A stretch of DNA of 64,000 bases, from the NCBI GenBank assembly GCA_000469685.2, contig LS997566.1:2384061-2448060 (forward strand), in the 5' to 3' direction. The notes beneath the pieces were generated by a model, which saw only the letters and a program-made list of their open reading frames with translations, was not told the origin of the DNA and did no database searches. The first letter of the stretch is position 1, and the number at the start of each line of letters is the position of its first letter. The stretch is from Haemonchus contortus (Eukaryota; Nematoda; Chromadorea; Rhabditida; Trichostrongylidae). Of the stretch, positions 27,398 to 40,600 are shown in pieces. Both the position numbers and the translations under genes were made by a program.

Positions 27398-30300
27398 GAC
27401 AATGGGAAACTGGACGAGTTCTCTCGCACCGTCTGTTAAATTGAAAGCACACGTTTAGCGTGCTTGCTCGATGTGGATCTCACTATTTTCACATCGCGGT
27501 GACATGCTTCAAACATTACGAGTTCTCGATTGTGCAACTACGGATAGAGGAACAATTCACCGTTCCCTTGGTGAAGTCATTGCATTCTTCTAAGTCATCT
27601 GTTGTGTTTACACAGAAGTTGTTTGTTTCGGGTTTTCTCTATTCTTCTATGTAGTTCATACAACAGATCGATCTACTACTGTAGATGAAATAGGTATTGT
27701 ATTGTATAGATCAGTGTCCTACTGTATTTTTCTCGATTTCCTTTTCCCCGGTTATATTCTTTCCGTGTTCTATTCTTTACTCATCATCTCCACGGGTCGA
27801 ATTTAGCAATTGTTTTTGTTTCTTTATATATTTGCTTGTAACAAGTGCCACAATTGTGACAATATTTATATGAAAGAAGTAAAAATTCTACAAAAATTGT
27901 TTTTGTGAAATAATTGACGGAGAAGGGAGACGGAATGATGCCGGAAAAGCTCCGGAGGATCGCGTTGGTCCCACTTTACTGCTGTTCCTTGGTCAAGGGA
28001 TGAACGAATCTGAAAAATTCCTGAAAGACCATCTCCCCGAAAGCATCGAAGCTGCTCACATAGGAAATTACGAATTTCCCCTGCGTGGGCAGATCAGGTC
28101 CATAATCCCACCGGGTAATGGGCTTGCGTGCGGTAGGAAAACAGAACAATTACTGCAAGGTGTGCAGTTATGGGGAAGTATGGTGTGTGGTGCAATTGCA
28201 GCATTTCAATCGTTACCTCTAGCACTAACAAGATAGAAAACCAGTAACCAGCCCTTGCAGGCCACACGCAAACAAGTCGGCCGATGCATACCAATGATTG
28301 CTTCCTGGCCGAATGTCTGGAGAGAGACAGTTTATTCGAAAGGACTGCGAATTTCTGCAATAGTTTTCCACTAAAAGTGGCCTTCTGAACGCAACTTCCG
28401 TACTGTGCCCCCGAGTCCCACGAGAACTCGTCCGGAACACACTGTTCCCCATCCAAATTAGCTTACACGTCGACGACTAATATGAATGACTCGAATTGAT
28501 CGTTCAAAACATAAGGGCAATTGCTTGATGAAAACTTGTCCTTGTCACCGCTAAATACTTTGTTGTCCTTCGGTGCTGATCACGAGTAGTGCAAGGAAAT
28601 TCGCCCAGCAAACCTCTTGAAGGGTCAAGCTGTCGTAATTGAACGAACTTGAGCCCAGAAGGCAATAGTGCACTGTAAGGAGGGAGGTGTGGGAAGCATT
28701 GAAGGAGCGGGGGCGAGGGGATGGGATATGGAAGAACATTTTAATGAAAAACAAGTTTTCTAGCGGCGATGGCAATAATTAATTATACATTAAATTCAGC
28801 CAGTATCGTGACCAAAAGTGCAGTTCGGTCAGTCTTCGAAGAAGCTTTGAATCTTCCCTTGTAGGAAGTCGAAAACATTAACTGAGCATAGGATATGGTA
28901 CGCTCCAGTGAAAGGCAATTTTTCTAATTACGACAGCAATTTTCAATGATTCATTGGATACAGCCAGTATCATGATCAAGAGTGCAATTCGCTAAGTTTC
29001 TGAGTGGACGTGCGAATTCCACGTTCTTGGAAATATCAAAGGTGAAAGTTCAAAGGTAGGTTGTTTTCCTATGTAAGAGAAGGAACTTGTCTGTAGGCAA
29101 GTAGCTGAGCAAATTAATCATGTCCACTTCCGTATGGATCCACCTAAGTACACGAGAGGGTTGTTGACCTCCTACTGCCGGTGGTGTTCAAGGCCTGCAT
29201 CAGAAAGGCTCTGAGTTCCCAGAAGGTCCGGTTCCAGAACCATAGGCTTGATGGCGTCACAGCTTGTCACCAAACACTTTCGTTTACTTGCACAAAAAGG
29301 GGCAGTTAAGATGACATTGAGTACAACCGTTCCTAGGAAGCCATGGACAACCTCAGGTGGCTAGGGAGTTCCTCGTTCCCGGCTTCCTGAAAGTGACAGT
29401 GATTTTTCTGTAAAGCAAGTCTGAGGAACAGTTCACATTTCGATACGACTGGAAGGAGCCATCTAAACACCCTCCAGCTGACACCATGGATGGGCCTAGA
29501 CGATATCGCACACCTTGTCTTTCACTAGCCCGAAACCGCGTGATTCCGATTGACTTTCTCTCCACTTTATCGCTTCCATGGATGGGTGTGACCGGTAGAG
29601 CTACCGTGTTGGCGATTATGCGAGGTCAATGAAATCCAGTTGACAACAAGATTGCTCGTACGAAAACTATCCGATCGATCACTGTGACCATAATGTACCC
29701 ATTTCGGGTGCACCCATGTTACTGACAACAATGTTCGGCTGTGACCAAGTCGACTGCTTTTTTACGGCCTCAATGAGGACACAGAACTATTTCGCGCTGT
29801 TCCAATATACAAAAACAAAAAGCTATCACTTTTATTTTGCCGGTACAATATTTTTCCGATAACTCAATATTATCCAAATTTTTAGAAATGTTTTCAACTG
29901 CCTCTTATAGTTGCTGCTCAAGTTTTATAATAGTCTGTTAACCACTCGTTCTGAAATAAATTACTCGTTTTCCCACCATAGTTAGCTTCGTTAGGAAGAA
30001 GTACAGATTACAAAGGATTGCTCCAACTCATCAATTACCAAGAAGTAACTCTAATATAAATAAATCGAGCAACTGCATATAAGATTATAAAACATAAATC
30101 CAAAAATATAAAAAAAATAATTCTATTTTCTTAGCCTGAAGGCGAGTAGTTTCTGTCTCGTCGTCAGATTACAACGAGCCGGTTTGAGTTCCCTTCTCTC
30201 CGTTTCCGAAACGCAAAGAAATAACCCAAAAAATATTGCCAATGTCATCAGTTGCCGATGCCGATAAGTGCGCCATGCACTTCACTTCCACTTGTTATAG

Positions 30301-33300
30301 TATAGAGACTACTAAACGCCTTCATGGTTTTAGAGATGACCAACGAAAGCCGATCAGTGTTTTGCCCCGACTAGGTCATTCATGTGACACTTAATCATTC
30401 TCAAGCAAGTAGTAGGCCTGATTCATTCAGACAAGCTGGGTCTTGAAGCCCTGATAATTCACCACTACACGCTCCCTCTTCATACTAGACAGATCATTTA
30501 ACTGTGACCAGAAATCGAAACCCAAGCCCTTATCCTATAGCTGGCCATCCACAATTGGAACATTTTCCCAACCTTGATCCCACTAGCAAATATGAAAATG
30601 TGAACACTGTAATCCCCCATCGGTACCAAGAAATCTATCTTGAAGAACGCCTCGAGAATGTGGCATTAAAAGCAACATTAAACTAAAGCTCTCAGAAAGA
30701 TAATAATGCTGAAGTAATTCACCAACGTGACAAATGACATTCAGCGATACTAATCGGAATCACGGTATTAGCTGTTATTAAGTGGCAAAAGGATTAGGTA
30801 ATTGTGAAGCGTTCAAAAATCACAAGCCCGATGGCAGTGGAACCAACCAGCTCTCTCTCCAGAAAAAATTGTTGAGAAATGGTGGTCTCCGACATCTCTA
30901 AGATTGTTTGGGTTCTTTCTGGCTATGTATATACAGTGCATAGGCGTGGTTTGTGGAAGGGGTGGAGCCGGTGGACCTAGATGGTCACTTTGAGTCCCTG
31001 TTTCCCGATGTGGTTGTTGTTTTGAGCGAAGATTGACGGGAAGCGACCACTACGAGTGCAACCAGTTCCAGTGAGTATTGATCTATTCGGTTTATCGTTA
31101 CCATTTCCTATGACTCAGACGACTTACCTCTGCACTAAGAAACCATTTGCGATGAAGCAAGCAGTGGTTGACATGAGCCTCTGGTGAGTCCCAGGTTTAC
31201 CTTAAATCTATCACCCCGAGTGCAAATCCTTGGATTTTGGTTTCTTCTTCATGGACATGCTTGTGTACCCCATTGAGTCCCACTATACAGCCACCCATTT
31301 CGACGTTTCCCACGAACCTGCTGCTAATCGCACCACGCGGTAGTGATCACGATGGAAAACAACTCATATTCTTTACTGCGGCGATTGCGTGTCCCCATTT
31401 TTTTGTTTTGGTTGGCTGAACGTCTAAATTTAGCTGTCCCGTTTCTGCAAGAGGTCAGAAATTCCTATGATACCCTTCAGATGGTGAGAAAAAACGCAGA
31501 CCAAGCAAAGCTCCAAAACTCCGTGCTACGATCCCAGCCTTCAATCACATCACCCGCTACAACAACCCCTTTGGGAAGGGAATGAGGTCTCTGCTAAGCT
31601 GCACTTTCAATGACATTCGTTTTTTGTCGTTTTTTTTCTTCTGGGTAGTTTTGCTTCCTGCACGAAGCTGGTTGCTTTGAATTTTTTTTTGTATCCAGCT
31701 TTTCTGAGGGAATAGGTTGCTGAAAAAAACAACATCGATCGCATCAATAAACATGGGCATCTTGGGTGATTGCGAAGGAATGTGGTGTGGGGAAAGGGGG
31801 TCTGTGGGTGTGGGGCAGGGGTAAGGTTGTAATGGGTACAAACACCTTTTCTAAACCCTCTCCTAGGATCATACGGAAATGGGTAGAAGTTGGATAACAA
31901 AAAAAGTAAAAATCTCGTCCTTTGAATCGCTCATGACGACCCAAAGGGATTTTAATGCATGGCGTAATCCAGAGAGGTTCATTAAGCCCAACTTGTTGAT
32001 TGATTATCCGAGTGTCGCTCTCATATGGCCTCATATGGTTGGGCTTATCTAGGAAAATAGCTTTCCTAAAGCAGCTCTGACTCATCCAATTATCTCATCG
32101 CTAACTAACCTAATCTCAAAATGACGTAGGCAGGGTGGCCGGGTGAAGTAACGAGGTGTCCGTGGCAGATCTCGGTAAGCTCAGCTGTTCAATGACGAAG
32201 GGAACTCGGTTGTTGCTTATGTCGTCGATTCAACTAGCCGGAACACAACAACAATATGCCAGGCAATGGTCTGCTGGTTGACAGAGTAGCCGTCTTCCAT
32301 ATGGGGACCTCGCTGGAGTAATGGAACAGGCAAAGGATTAGCAGAAACGGCAGCAGCAAAGAACAGGAACACGATAACACTTTTAAAGATTCGTCTTCCG
32401 ATTTCTGAGAAAAGCTGCTGATCATCGAGCCATAGTACCTTTGAACATTCCGTCGTAGTAAAACCTAGCCACATCCTATGAACCACTGACATTTCTGAGA
32501 AGATGAGTGAGTCCTCCTTAGGCTTGAGTGCCTGATAGGGGGCTTTATAAGGGGATTCAAGTCGAAATCGAGTTGTATGCTGGAATATTGTCGTATAATT
32601 GATTGATGTAAAGGACTGATCAGCGGTTGAACAAGCCCAACAGATCACGCCACGTACCCGACACCTAGTGTGCTTTGCAAAAAGATTGAAAGGATTTATA
32701 GTCTGTAATAAAATTACATGTACCTCATTTAAATGGGATATACTCGATCCGGAGATTCATAGGGATATCCTAGAGCAGTACTCAACAATAATTGGAACAA
32801 AGCCACCATTTGATGTTAGCCTTCCTATGTTATCCGACGCTGCATATTCCATGGAATTCCAAAAACGGCCCAACTGGTTCCAAAGCTCAAATTCTCTCGT
32901 CGTATTGTAATACTTAAATCCGCATAAGTTATTGTGTACGTGTGTTTGTGGAATAATTACGGGGTCTATGACTAATCCTGTATTCAAAACTGTCTGGTTC
33001 TGAATGGCATCCGATTATAGCACGTATTTCCCTCTCTCTCTGATAAAATCCTTCCCGATCAGCTGATCATAATGAACTGGATTCATGCCAAAATATAAAC
33101 AATGAGTGTTGGAAGGCCACGAGTGAGTAACCTGTTGGATCGTTGATGAATAGTAAAATAATTCAGGCGAAAATTCCTTGCATGGGGACCCCGTTCCAGT
33201 GATGACAATCTTTTAGAATGCTAAAAATGACGGCAACCTCATACCTAATGAATCCTTATAAAATTAAATTCCCAAAATTAAATTGATTATTCGATTCTGA

Positions 33301-34029
33301 TTTTGGTTTTGTAGCTGCCTAGCACCCTCTTAAAACCGTTGGTGCGCTCTTGCCACGAACAAAAACCGATCCAGCACCGATTCTCTAGGACCATCGCAAT
33401 TTCCCATTGCACTACCGAACTCTTAAGTGTCACTCCACACTTGTCAAGTTGCAACGAAATATGGCAAAAAGCCAGACAAAACAAATCAAAATACATGAGA
33501 AATCTGACTTTGTTTGTTGTTTACTTCTTGCATGGCTAACCATAAACCGCGTAGCAATCTGCGTAGGGGCAGATGTTAATTAATGTAGAGCTATTAATAG
33601 CAAATTTGTATATTATCTAGATTTGTAACGATTTTCTACTTGTACCATTGAATTATGAAATACATTACATTTCATCTGCTGCCGCAAACCTTTCTTACGA
33701 AATCTTTTCATTAATCAAATGGGTGGGCTGAAAATAGCACTGAGATAAAAGGCAGCGATAACTTTTTTAGTCTCTGGATTGCTTGCCATTCGGTCGAAAT
33801 GAGCCTAAGCCTATATTGGTCGATCGTCTGGGAGCAGTTTCGTGCAAGGAAGATGCAATAAACTTTGCAGGACTCCGGAAGTTGCTGCTAGGGAAGCGCA
33901 CAAATACCAGATGAGCCCACGATCTCGCAAAGAAGCAAACTTCACGGCACGTTAAGGGGGCCCTATATATCGATTTTTGTATATTTGGATTTAATAACTG
34001 CCTTATAGGTGTTATAATATAAAAATTCA
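27398..34029. other. No well-supported gene
   Basis: Apart from the weak candidate at 32217-32492, no exon chain is visible. A strong acceptor-like site on the minus strand near 31710 opens about 42 lysine-rich codons ending in a stop near 31600, with no partner exon found. The rest is AT-rich with scattered short frames. Confidence 0.4.
32217..32492 (-). CDS. Candidate small membrane or secreted protein (weak)
   Basis: Unrecognised open frame of 91 codons, taken from the ATG at 32492 because a CTTCTCAG acceptor lies two bases upstream, as for a trans-spliced start. The frame also stays open further upstream. A hydrophobic stretch (SVIVFLFFAAAVSA, about residues 38-51) resembles a signal or anchor core and is followed by NPLPVPLLQRG. 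A second acceptor-like CTTTTCTCAG inside the frame suggests that a different splice pattern may be the true one. No family match, no neighbour context and no polyadenylation signal support it, so it may be chance. Confidence 0.25.
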   Translation of the reverse strand: MSVVHRMWLGFTTTECSKVLWLDDQQLFSEIGRRIFKSVIVFLFFAAAVSANPLPVPLLQRGPHMEDGYSVNQQTIAWHIVVVFRLVESTT

Positions 34030-34296
34030 AGGGATAAGTGTAGTGTCAAATGGCGCACTATCACCCATGAATGGTCCAAGAATCCAGTCTCGGAGCTATA
34101 CCAGCCCAGGCCGACCAGACCTTCTATCTCTCCGGGATCTGTTGATTGGTAGCAGACTTGTGCGGGAGAATGGAAGCACTGACTTGTACTTCGGCTGGCC
34201 ACCGCAAACCATTGAATAGCCCACAGACGCATTCAAACCGCTACTACGATTCTGAATGCAGGTCGAGTTCGGGGGGCATTCAAAAAAAAAAAAAAA
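34030..34296 (+). repeat. SINE-like repeat with A-rich tail
   Basis: Same family order as the copy at 8655-8910: a diverged head (GTAGTGTCAAATGGCGCAC), a GGTCCAAGAATCCAGTC block in place of box B, then core CACTGACTTGTACTTCGGCT and tail CTACGATTCTGAATGCAGG. An A-run of about 15 follows at 34279, consistent with a retroposed 3' end. Confidence 0.6.
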
Positions 34297-34498
34297 GAAT
34301 GGACTAACAGTTTCTTTTTTCTTTATCAAGGTTCGAGGCAGCTTTGCTGCACGTCATCAATTACTTTTTCCAATTTCTGCATCGATGCTAATGCAAAAAA
34401 GCAATCTATCCATCCCATTCCGCCCGGCTGATATGCAATAGGGTATTTCTGGACGTCGAATCTATTTTTATCTATTATTCTCCAAAACTCATGCACTT

Positions 34499-34681
34499 TT
34501 GAATTTTTCATATGTGAGCCAAATTTGTGCAGCCTGTGAGGCGTTATTTACTCAAAACGACTACGGAAATATGACCACAGCTCAACGAAACAGATTACTA
34601 GGCTGTAAACAATGTCGTCATTCTTTCCGAGTGAATTCATTCATAAATCCTTTCACAGGATGGATGTTGAAATTACTCTGA
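34499..34681 (+). CDS. Open frame with zinc-ribbon-like cysteines, possible transposase relic
   Basis: Sixty codons ending in TGA. The translated frame contains CAAC and, 27 residues later, CKQC followed by RHSFRVNSF, spacing that recalls a four-cysteine zinc ribbon. The closest pattern I can think of is the N-terminal ribbon of ISXO2/Merlin-type transposases, where a CxxCR block precedes a basic stretch, but no DDE domain is readable downstream. An acceptor-like TTTGTGCAG lies inside the frame at about 34522-34530, so the first codons may be intron. It may be part of a broken element or a chance frame. Confidence 0.3.
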   Translation: MNFSYVSQICAACEALFTQNDYGNMTTAQRNRLLGCKQCRHSFRVNSFINPFTGWMLKLL

Positions 34682-37600
34682 AAGTAAACAAATTCTTCAA
34701 ACTTTTTGTTCCCAAAAAATACGCATTTGGTCGTTTCCACAGTAGCGTTTCCATGGTGCTACACAGCTAGACTAACGAGTGTCAGCATTCGAATTCCCAC
34801 TCTTTCCCAAATTTGGAGAACAGAAAGCAGGTTAGATCTGAACGCGTAGTGCCGGGCCGCTTTGAGATGAGCCATGAACTCGGCTTCTACTCGGAATCGC
34901 GGAAAGATATGGAAGTAGAATGCCTCTTTACATTGAGCTGAACTGGTCATACCGACATATTCAACATTCCTAGAGCATCTCGTCATTCTCTTTCAAGGAC
35001 TCTCCGTCACGTAATAAAGGCCTTTATCAGGTTTCCTCTCCTGTCTATCGCCCATGCCAATGTAGAACCCCAAGCCAGTCGTAGTCATAGCCAAACGCTT
35101 GGAAGGACAAATAGGGGCCTACAAAGGCTATTAATAAAAGTTATAAGACCGAAAAAAAGAACCTACTTTGTTCTAAAGAGGCCTATATTCTTCTGAGACA
35201 TATTAATGGGGCATGCCAAAGATCCCGAAAATTCCATAAAATTCAGCAGCCCTGGAGGGATTTTTCCATCAGCCAGCTTAACCTCAATCATTCGAGGAAA
35301 TTCATAAATATATGTGTGAGAAAATAAACAAATTCCGTGGCTGTGGAAGCCTCTAATCACATGTGAATGATTCATGACGCGTGGGGTAGAACGGGGCAAA
35401 AATAGCTCCCCATTGATCCAAAAATATAACTGCCGATATTAATGTGGCAAAATCAAGTGGGTAGATGACTTCCTGCAGATAATGCGAAATTGGAGGGACT
35501 GTTATTACCAGAATAGGAAATGATCATGATCCAAAAGCAGCGTGCTTTGATTGGGATACCCAAGGGAGGATGAGAGCTAATGATGGGGAACTTTCCAAAT
35601 GTCAACAATGCTCAGGGCAATTGGGAATCCAGCTAAAATCAGTAATTGGAGGAGTTCCGCGAAATAACTCGGATAATCGCCCGCGGGCCAATTTCAAAGC
35701 CAATTTTCCAATGTAATGTGAAGTTAAAATGCAGAAATGGGTATATTTTCTGCAATGAGGGATAGAAGGAATTCATGACAAACGGAATTGCAAGGCTTTT
35801 TCAACTTTTCAAGCAATTTGCCGGAAATTTTCACTTCTGTTGAGATGATCCTTATGTTTATCAGTTTGTCACTTATTCGTCTACCAGAATCTCTGATAGA
35901 ACCTCGAATCTGAAGCCATTGCCTTTTTTCCTTTGTAAACAAACGCTTGTGAACTCATTGCTGTCATCACAGCCTTTCTATTTACGGACTGAGCCCGCAA
36001 TGTATTCAGGTTCTCGTTGGAACTGCTTTTCTTGTTCTTTCAGCTGCAGAGTAAGGAAAACGATCGACTTCCTTGAACCAAAACCAGTTATGCATAAGCA
36101 AAACTTCCGCACTAACAACATGATCGCAATTGCAGCTGCCATATAGGGCCAAGTTGGGTTTCGTATACATTGCGACACTAACAGGAAAAATGTGACTAAT
36201 TTTTCGTAGTGTAATCCATAATCCAGACAAGCCTGCGTCAAAATGTAGGGCTGCACACTTTGTAATATGAAATTTGCGGTGTTGCACTATCTAATTATGG
36301 GTTATACCATTTCCTGAAATAGCTCCAGGTAGTTGGCTATTTCAGAAAATCGCCAAAATCTAGCTATGAATCATTTCATGTGACTCATGCTATACCAGTC
36401 CTATTTAGTATACCGAATCAGTACAGAAGCTCGATGTATCATTCAATTTTGGACCAAACTTTACCTTCCTATGGTCGAGCTGATGATCGAACACTCAGTA
36501 ACCTAGATTGAGGTGGCCACAATTCATCCAATTTACCAACTTTGGTAGCAGTAGATTTATGGGATCAAGACACTCAATTTTTGACCCAATCCTGTCTACC
36601 TTGTACATGAATGCATTACCGGAGTGACCATCCCAATAGTACAACCTAAATCCCCTCGAAAACATCCGGGCTGAACTACTAACAGAAGATGCCAAGAACC
36701 GTTCGAGTGGTGGATTACCAGGACGAGGTAATCTGAGTGGGAAAATGGCAAGGGGAAGTTAGGAGTATGCTGAGGGAAGCTGAGAAGTACTATATTGAAT
36801 GTGGGCGAAGGATTCGATTCTGAACAATCCTGGAACTTGCTCAACTACATTCTAGGTTCCCCGTTTATTCAGTAGAGCATCCACCAAGCTTCGAGGAACA
36901 TCAGGAATATCGATTTCTATGGAAAAATATCAGCCGAATTTCCAAAGAACTGTCTGGAGGAGAACTGATCTTTGTTTGGAATGTTTCTAAAATTGGAAAC
37001 TCCCAAAATTTGAAAGTGCTCTGTTTAAAGAGGCATAACACATGAGAGTCCAAATATTTTGCAGGGTCTTTGGCGAATTCACCCGTAATGACGCCATACG
37101 CTCGGAGTAAAAAGTAGTCCTTTGTGAACGGAGCAGGTAATCGCTACCCCACCCCCTGAGACTAATCTCTAAAGCATTTTGCCCTTTCTGTACACTCCAA
37201 AGACCAAAATAGTCCTAACAATAAGCCGAAAACAACACAATTACTACATATATTTTTGAGCTACCACAACAACGCCGGATGACGTAATGGCCAGGCGATT
37301 TCTGCGAGGACACTTGTAGCAAAAACACCAAAAGATACGTCATCATCAACGATCATAAGATCTAACCCTTCCTTACTACCCTAATTCATCTATAATAAGA
37401 ATTTTTCCTTACGTCAGCAGCCTCACAGCCATACCCCACCTAAACTTATAGAATAGAATAAATTGATAAAAATCGGGTGCATAGAATTGTTCAAAACTCT
37501 CATGGCTGGTGATTGAAGCCGTTCCGAGCTCATTTCATAGGCTCACAATTGAAATTAAAATTTAAATTGCCGCTAAGCTCGAAGAGGTCGATGTACAATG

Positions 37601-40600
37601 GCCAAATCTGAACGGGATTCGAATTTGAACTCACATTTTCCCACGGACGAACCTATCCATCATACTCTAGACATAACGTGTGGCCTAACCTCCAATTTCA
37701 ATAATATTATATACAATGATGCTAAAGTATGATATACATTGAAGGGCTAATCAGCGATCAGCCGGAGAATGTAGAGAGACGGGTCATATTCTAGGAGGGA
37801 GCAGGGATAGGTTGCGACCCACTAAATTACCGTGCGCTCTAACAGCGGATGAAATCTTGACTCGATTTTCATCCGAAATTGTGAGGCTCTGCACATTTTA
37901 GACCTGATAACAGGTAACACGTATGTGATTTGGTCTGTAAAGGAAAAACGCTAGTTTTTACAAATGGATAATTCAGAGGTCATGGTATAAGTTAAAAAGA
38001 CAACCAAACGCAAGTTACGAGAGAAAGGTGGATGCATGGCGATCTCTAGAAAGAGGCTGACCAGGTGGCTTATTTACTAGTTACACTACTTTTCCTTTCA
38101 ACAATTCTATTAAACTATATATTTGTTAATTTGCAGGTGCATGAGGTGCAGGGAACCGAGACATGCTTACTTAAGGAAGCGCAGAAACCGCGCCTTCAAC
38201 CAGTACTCTACACACGCCTGTTATCTGATGCATAAATCGTTCACTATTCACTAAGAAACACCTTCAACAACTCTTTGAAGTGGCCGCTCTCTTTCATCAG
38301 AACAGGAGGTCACACTTCTCAATTCGCCCAATACTTCTTTGCAATGACCACTTAGAATAGGGTGTTCCGATTTGGTGGTGTGACAGTGTCAAAGGCAAAA
38401 CAAACAAAGACTTCACAAAACATCTCTGAATACACTGGAGTACTTGCTCCTAACAATAACGAGAAAAAACGCCAAAAAATGTTTTCTAAGGATTTTCATT
38501 CCCTTCTTTCTCCAACGGCTGGTCTGGGATCTACATCATATAAACTCCTTCTGACAATTCGGTTCAACAAATTCATAAGTCAGTTGCCGCGACAAAGATG
38601 GACAGCAAACCGCAAGGCTAAGATGAGTTATAAAAAAAAGACCTGATTAAAAAATCTGAAAATCCAGAGCAGCAGGGCATGCCCAGGTCGCAATGCGGTT
38701 TACAAAAAAAGACTTCCAGAGGAAAGATCGAAATTCCGGAGCTGTAGGGTATTTCGAGGAGGGAAAGCTGGGTGGTTTAGACGAGACGACCGAATTAGTA
38801 ACATGGAGCTGTTCAAGAGCAGACAATCCAATCCTCTTAGAGAAAGTCACTCATCTAGAAATGGCAGCAAACAGGAGTATGTACTAGACGTTAATCTAGA
38901 TGTTTTCATAAGAGAGAACATCAAAAAAATTCCGTCGACAATGAAAATAAAGGGTTTCCACCCACTCAAACAACGTCAGAGTCTGAGCTACTTCTGGATG
39001 CGAAATCATCTTGTTTGTAGTGGATGCGCCATCCACTGCATTTGAAACGATAAAAAATGTCGATTTTCCCGGACTAACTGCTTGATGAAACTTTCTAGGA
39101 CTCATTACTTCAAAAAAATGCCAAAAATTCAACCTCATGCATATTTACTTATTATATCTCGTCGTCAGCTCATTACTCGGGCATTACATATCCTTTAGGT
39201 TTTGACCCACTGATGCTGTTAATGATAGTTTCGAGCGAATCCAATCACTGCACAAAAGGGTGCTGACAAATGCTTTCCACGAAGGATATGAGGGAATGGG
39301 AAAAAAATTGAGGGACTTTCCAGCCGATTAGTCGTATAGAACCTTGTGGTGCCGTTGTGATACCATCCCGTAGCAATTGATAGACCTTGTTGTGGGAAAA
39401 AGGGAAAATCGACCGTTTTAGGAGAAGATCGACCCGTGGAGTGAGACTTTAAAGGAACGGAAAATAAAAAATAAATAGAGGCAAATTCTAAAGAACGGGA
39501 TATGCTCATTACTCAGGTAGTATACTGGCTTGCAGGACTAGTCAATACTCGACTGATTGTCGATGTTCTTTCCTAGATTGGAACCTAGTAGCAACCGATC
39601 AATCCTAGAAAGGCCGAAGTTCTGACTGCCCTCAGCGATGGGATCCAGTCTGTGAAGAGTGATTCATTTCTCTTTTGCAGAATTTGGCTTTTCTGCAAGC
39701 TTTCAGCCATGTATGACACAAATGTTTTGCTTTCTTCTGAGCCTTACTAATCCTCCAATGTAGACGTTTTTCACGAAGGGAATTATGCTTGTCCAAAAAC
39801 AAACTGAGCCATTCTATGTTTTCTACATGCCTACCATCCAAAATTGAGACTTTCATGCCGAACAACTAGAAGCTGAAGAATCAGGGAAAAATAGGGAAGT
39901 CTGTGGAAAATTCTTGGAGGAGAGGCCAACTTCGAACATACCAAGAAAATCGCTCATCTCTCATGAATAAGTTCGACCCAGACCGGACAAAAATTAGGGG
40001 TTTCAGCAAATAGTATTTCCTACAATGGTCAATTGTAAGCTAGGACCATGTACATCAATAAGCACTGGGAATACTGCTCGGACGAAAGAATTCAGAGTGC
40101 GCCATGTACAGGACTTTCACTTATTCCATCATAGAAGCATTTCGTCCACGCAGTGGTCAGCGATAGCCGCCAGCTGCGTCAGCCCACATATGAGCTTTGA
40201 AGCTCTCTTGGAATAATCTGATGTCATTCACTCTGATCACTTGAAGGTAGGGTTTTGATGAATAACCCAGGCAGTGTTTTATCGATGCACCATGTACGTC
40301 TCCAATCGAATGATTATTTTTATTTTCATAACACCCAAGCAATGTTGCGTTCACTTTCACTTACTTGGCTGCATTTGAGCGGCCAGACTCGTCGATTTAG
40401 ATGCAAAAACAAATTAATAAATAAATGAATACAATAAGCGCTTTTAGATTTTTTCAAAGCATTGGATTTCCTGTGCGATTTTCTATTCTAACATGAGACC
40501 GTGGTCTGCTGAATTATTTCATCATTACGAAATCAGTTAAAATAAGTATTTTGCCAAAAAAAAATAGAATATCAATATAAAACGATGTTATAAAAATACG

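Noticed and set aside
38137..38235. Single exon-like block after TTTGCAG
   Set aside because: Two frames are open, no donor-matched upstream exon was found and no family is recognisable.
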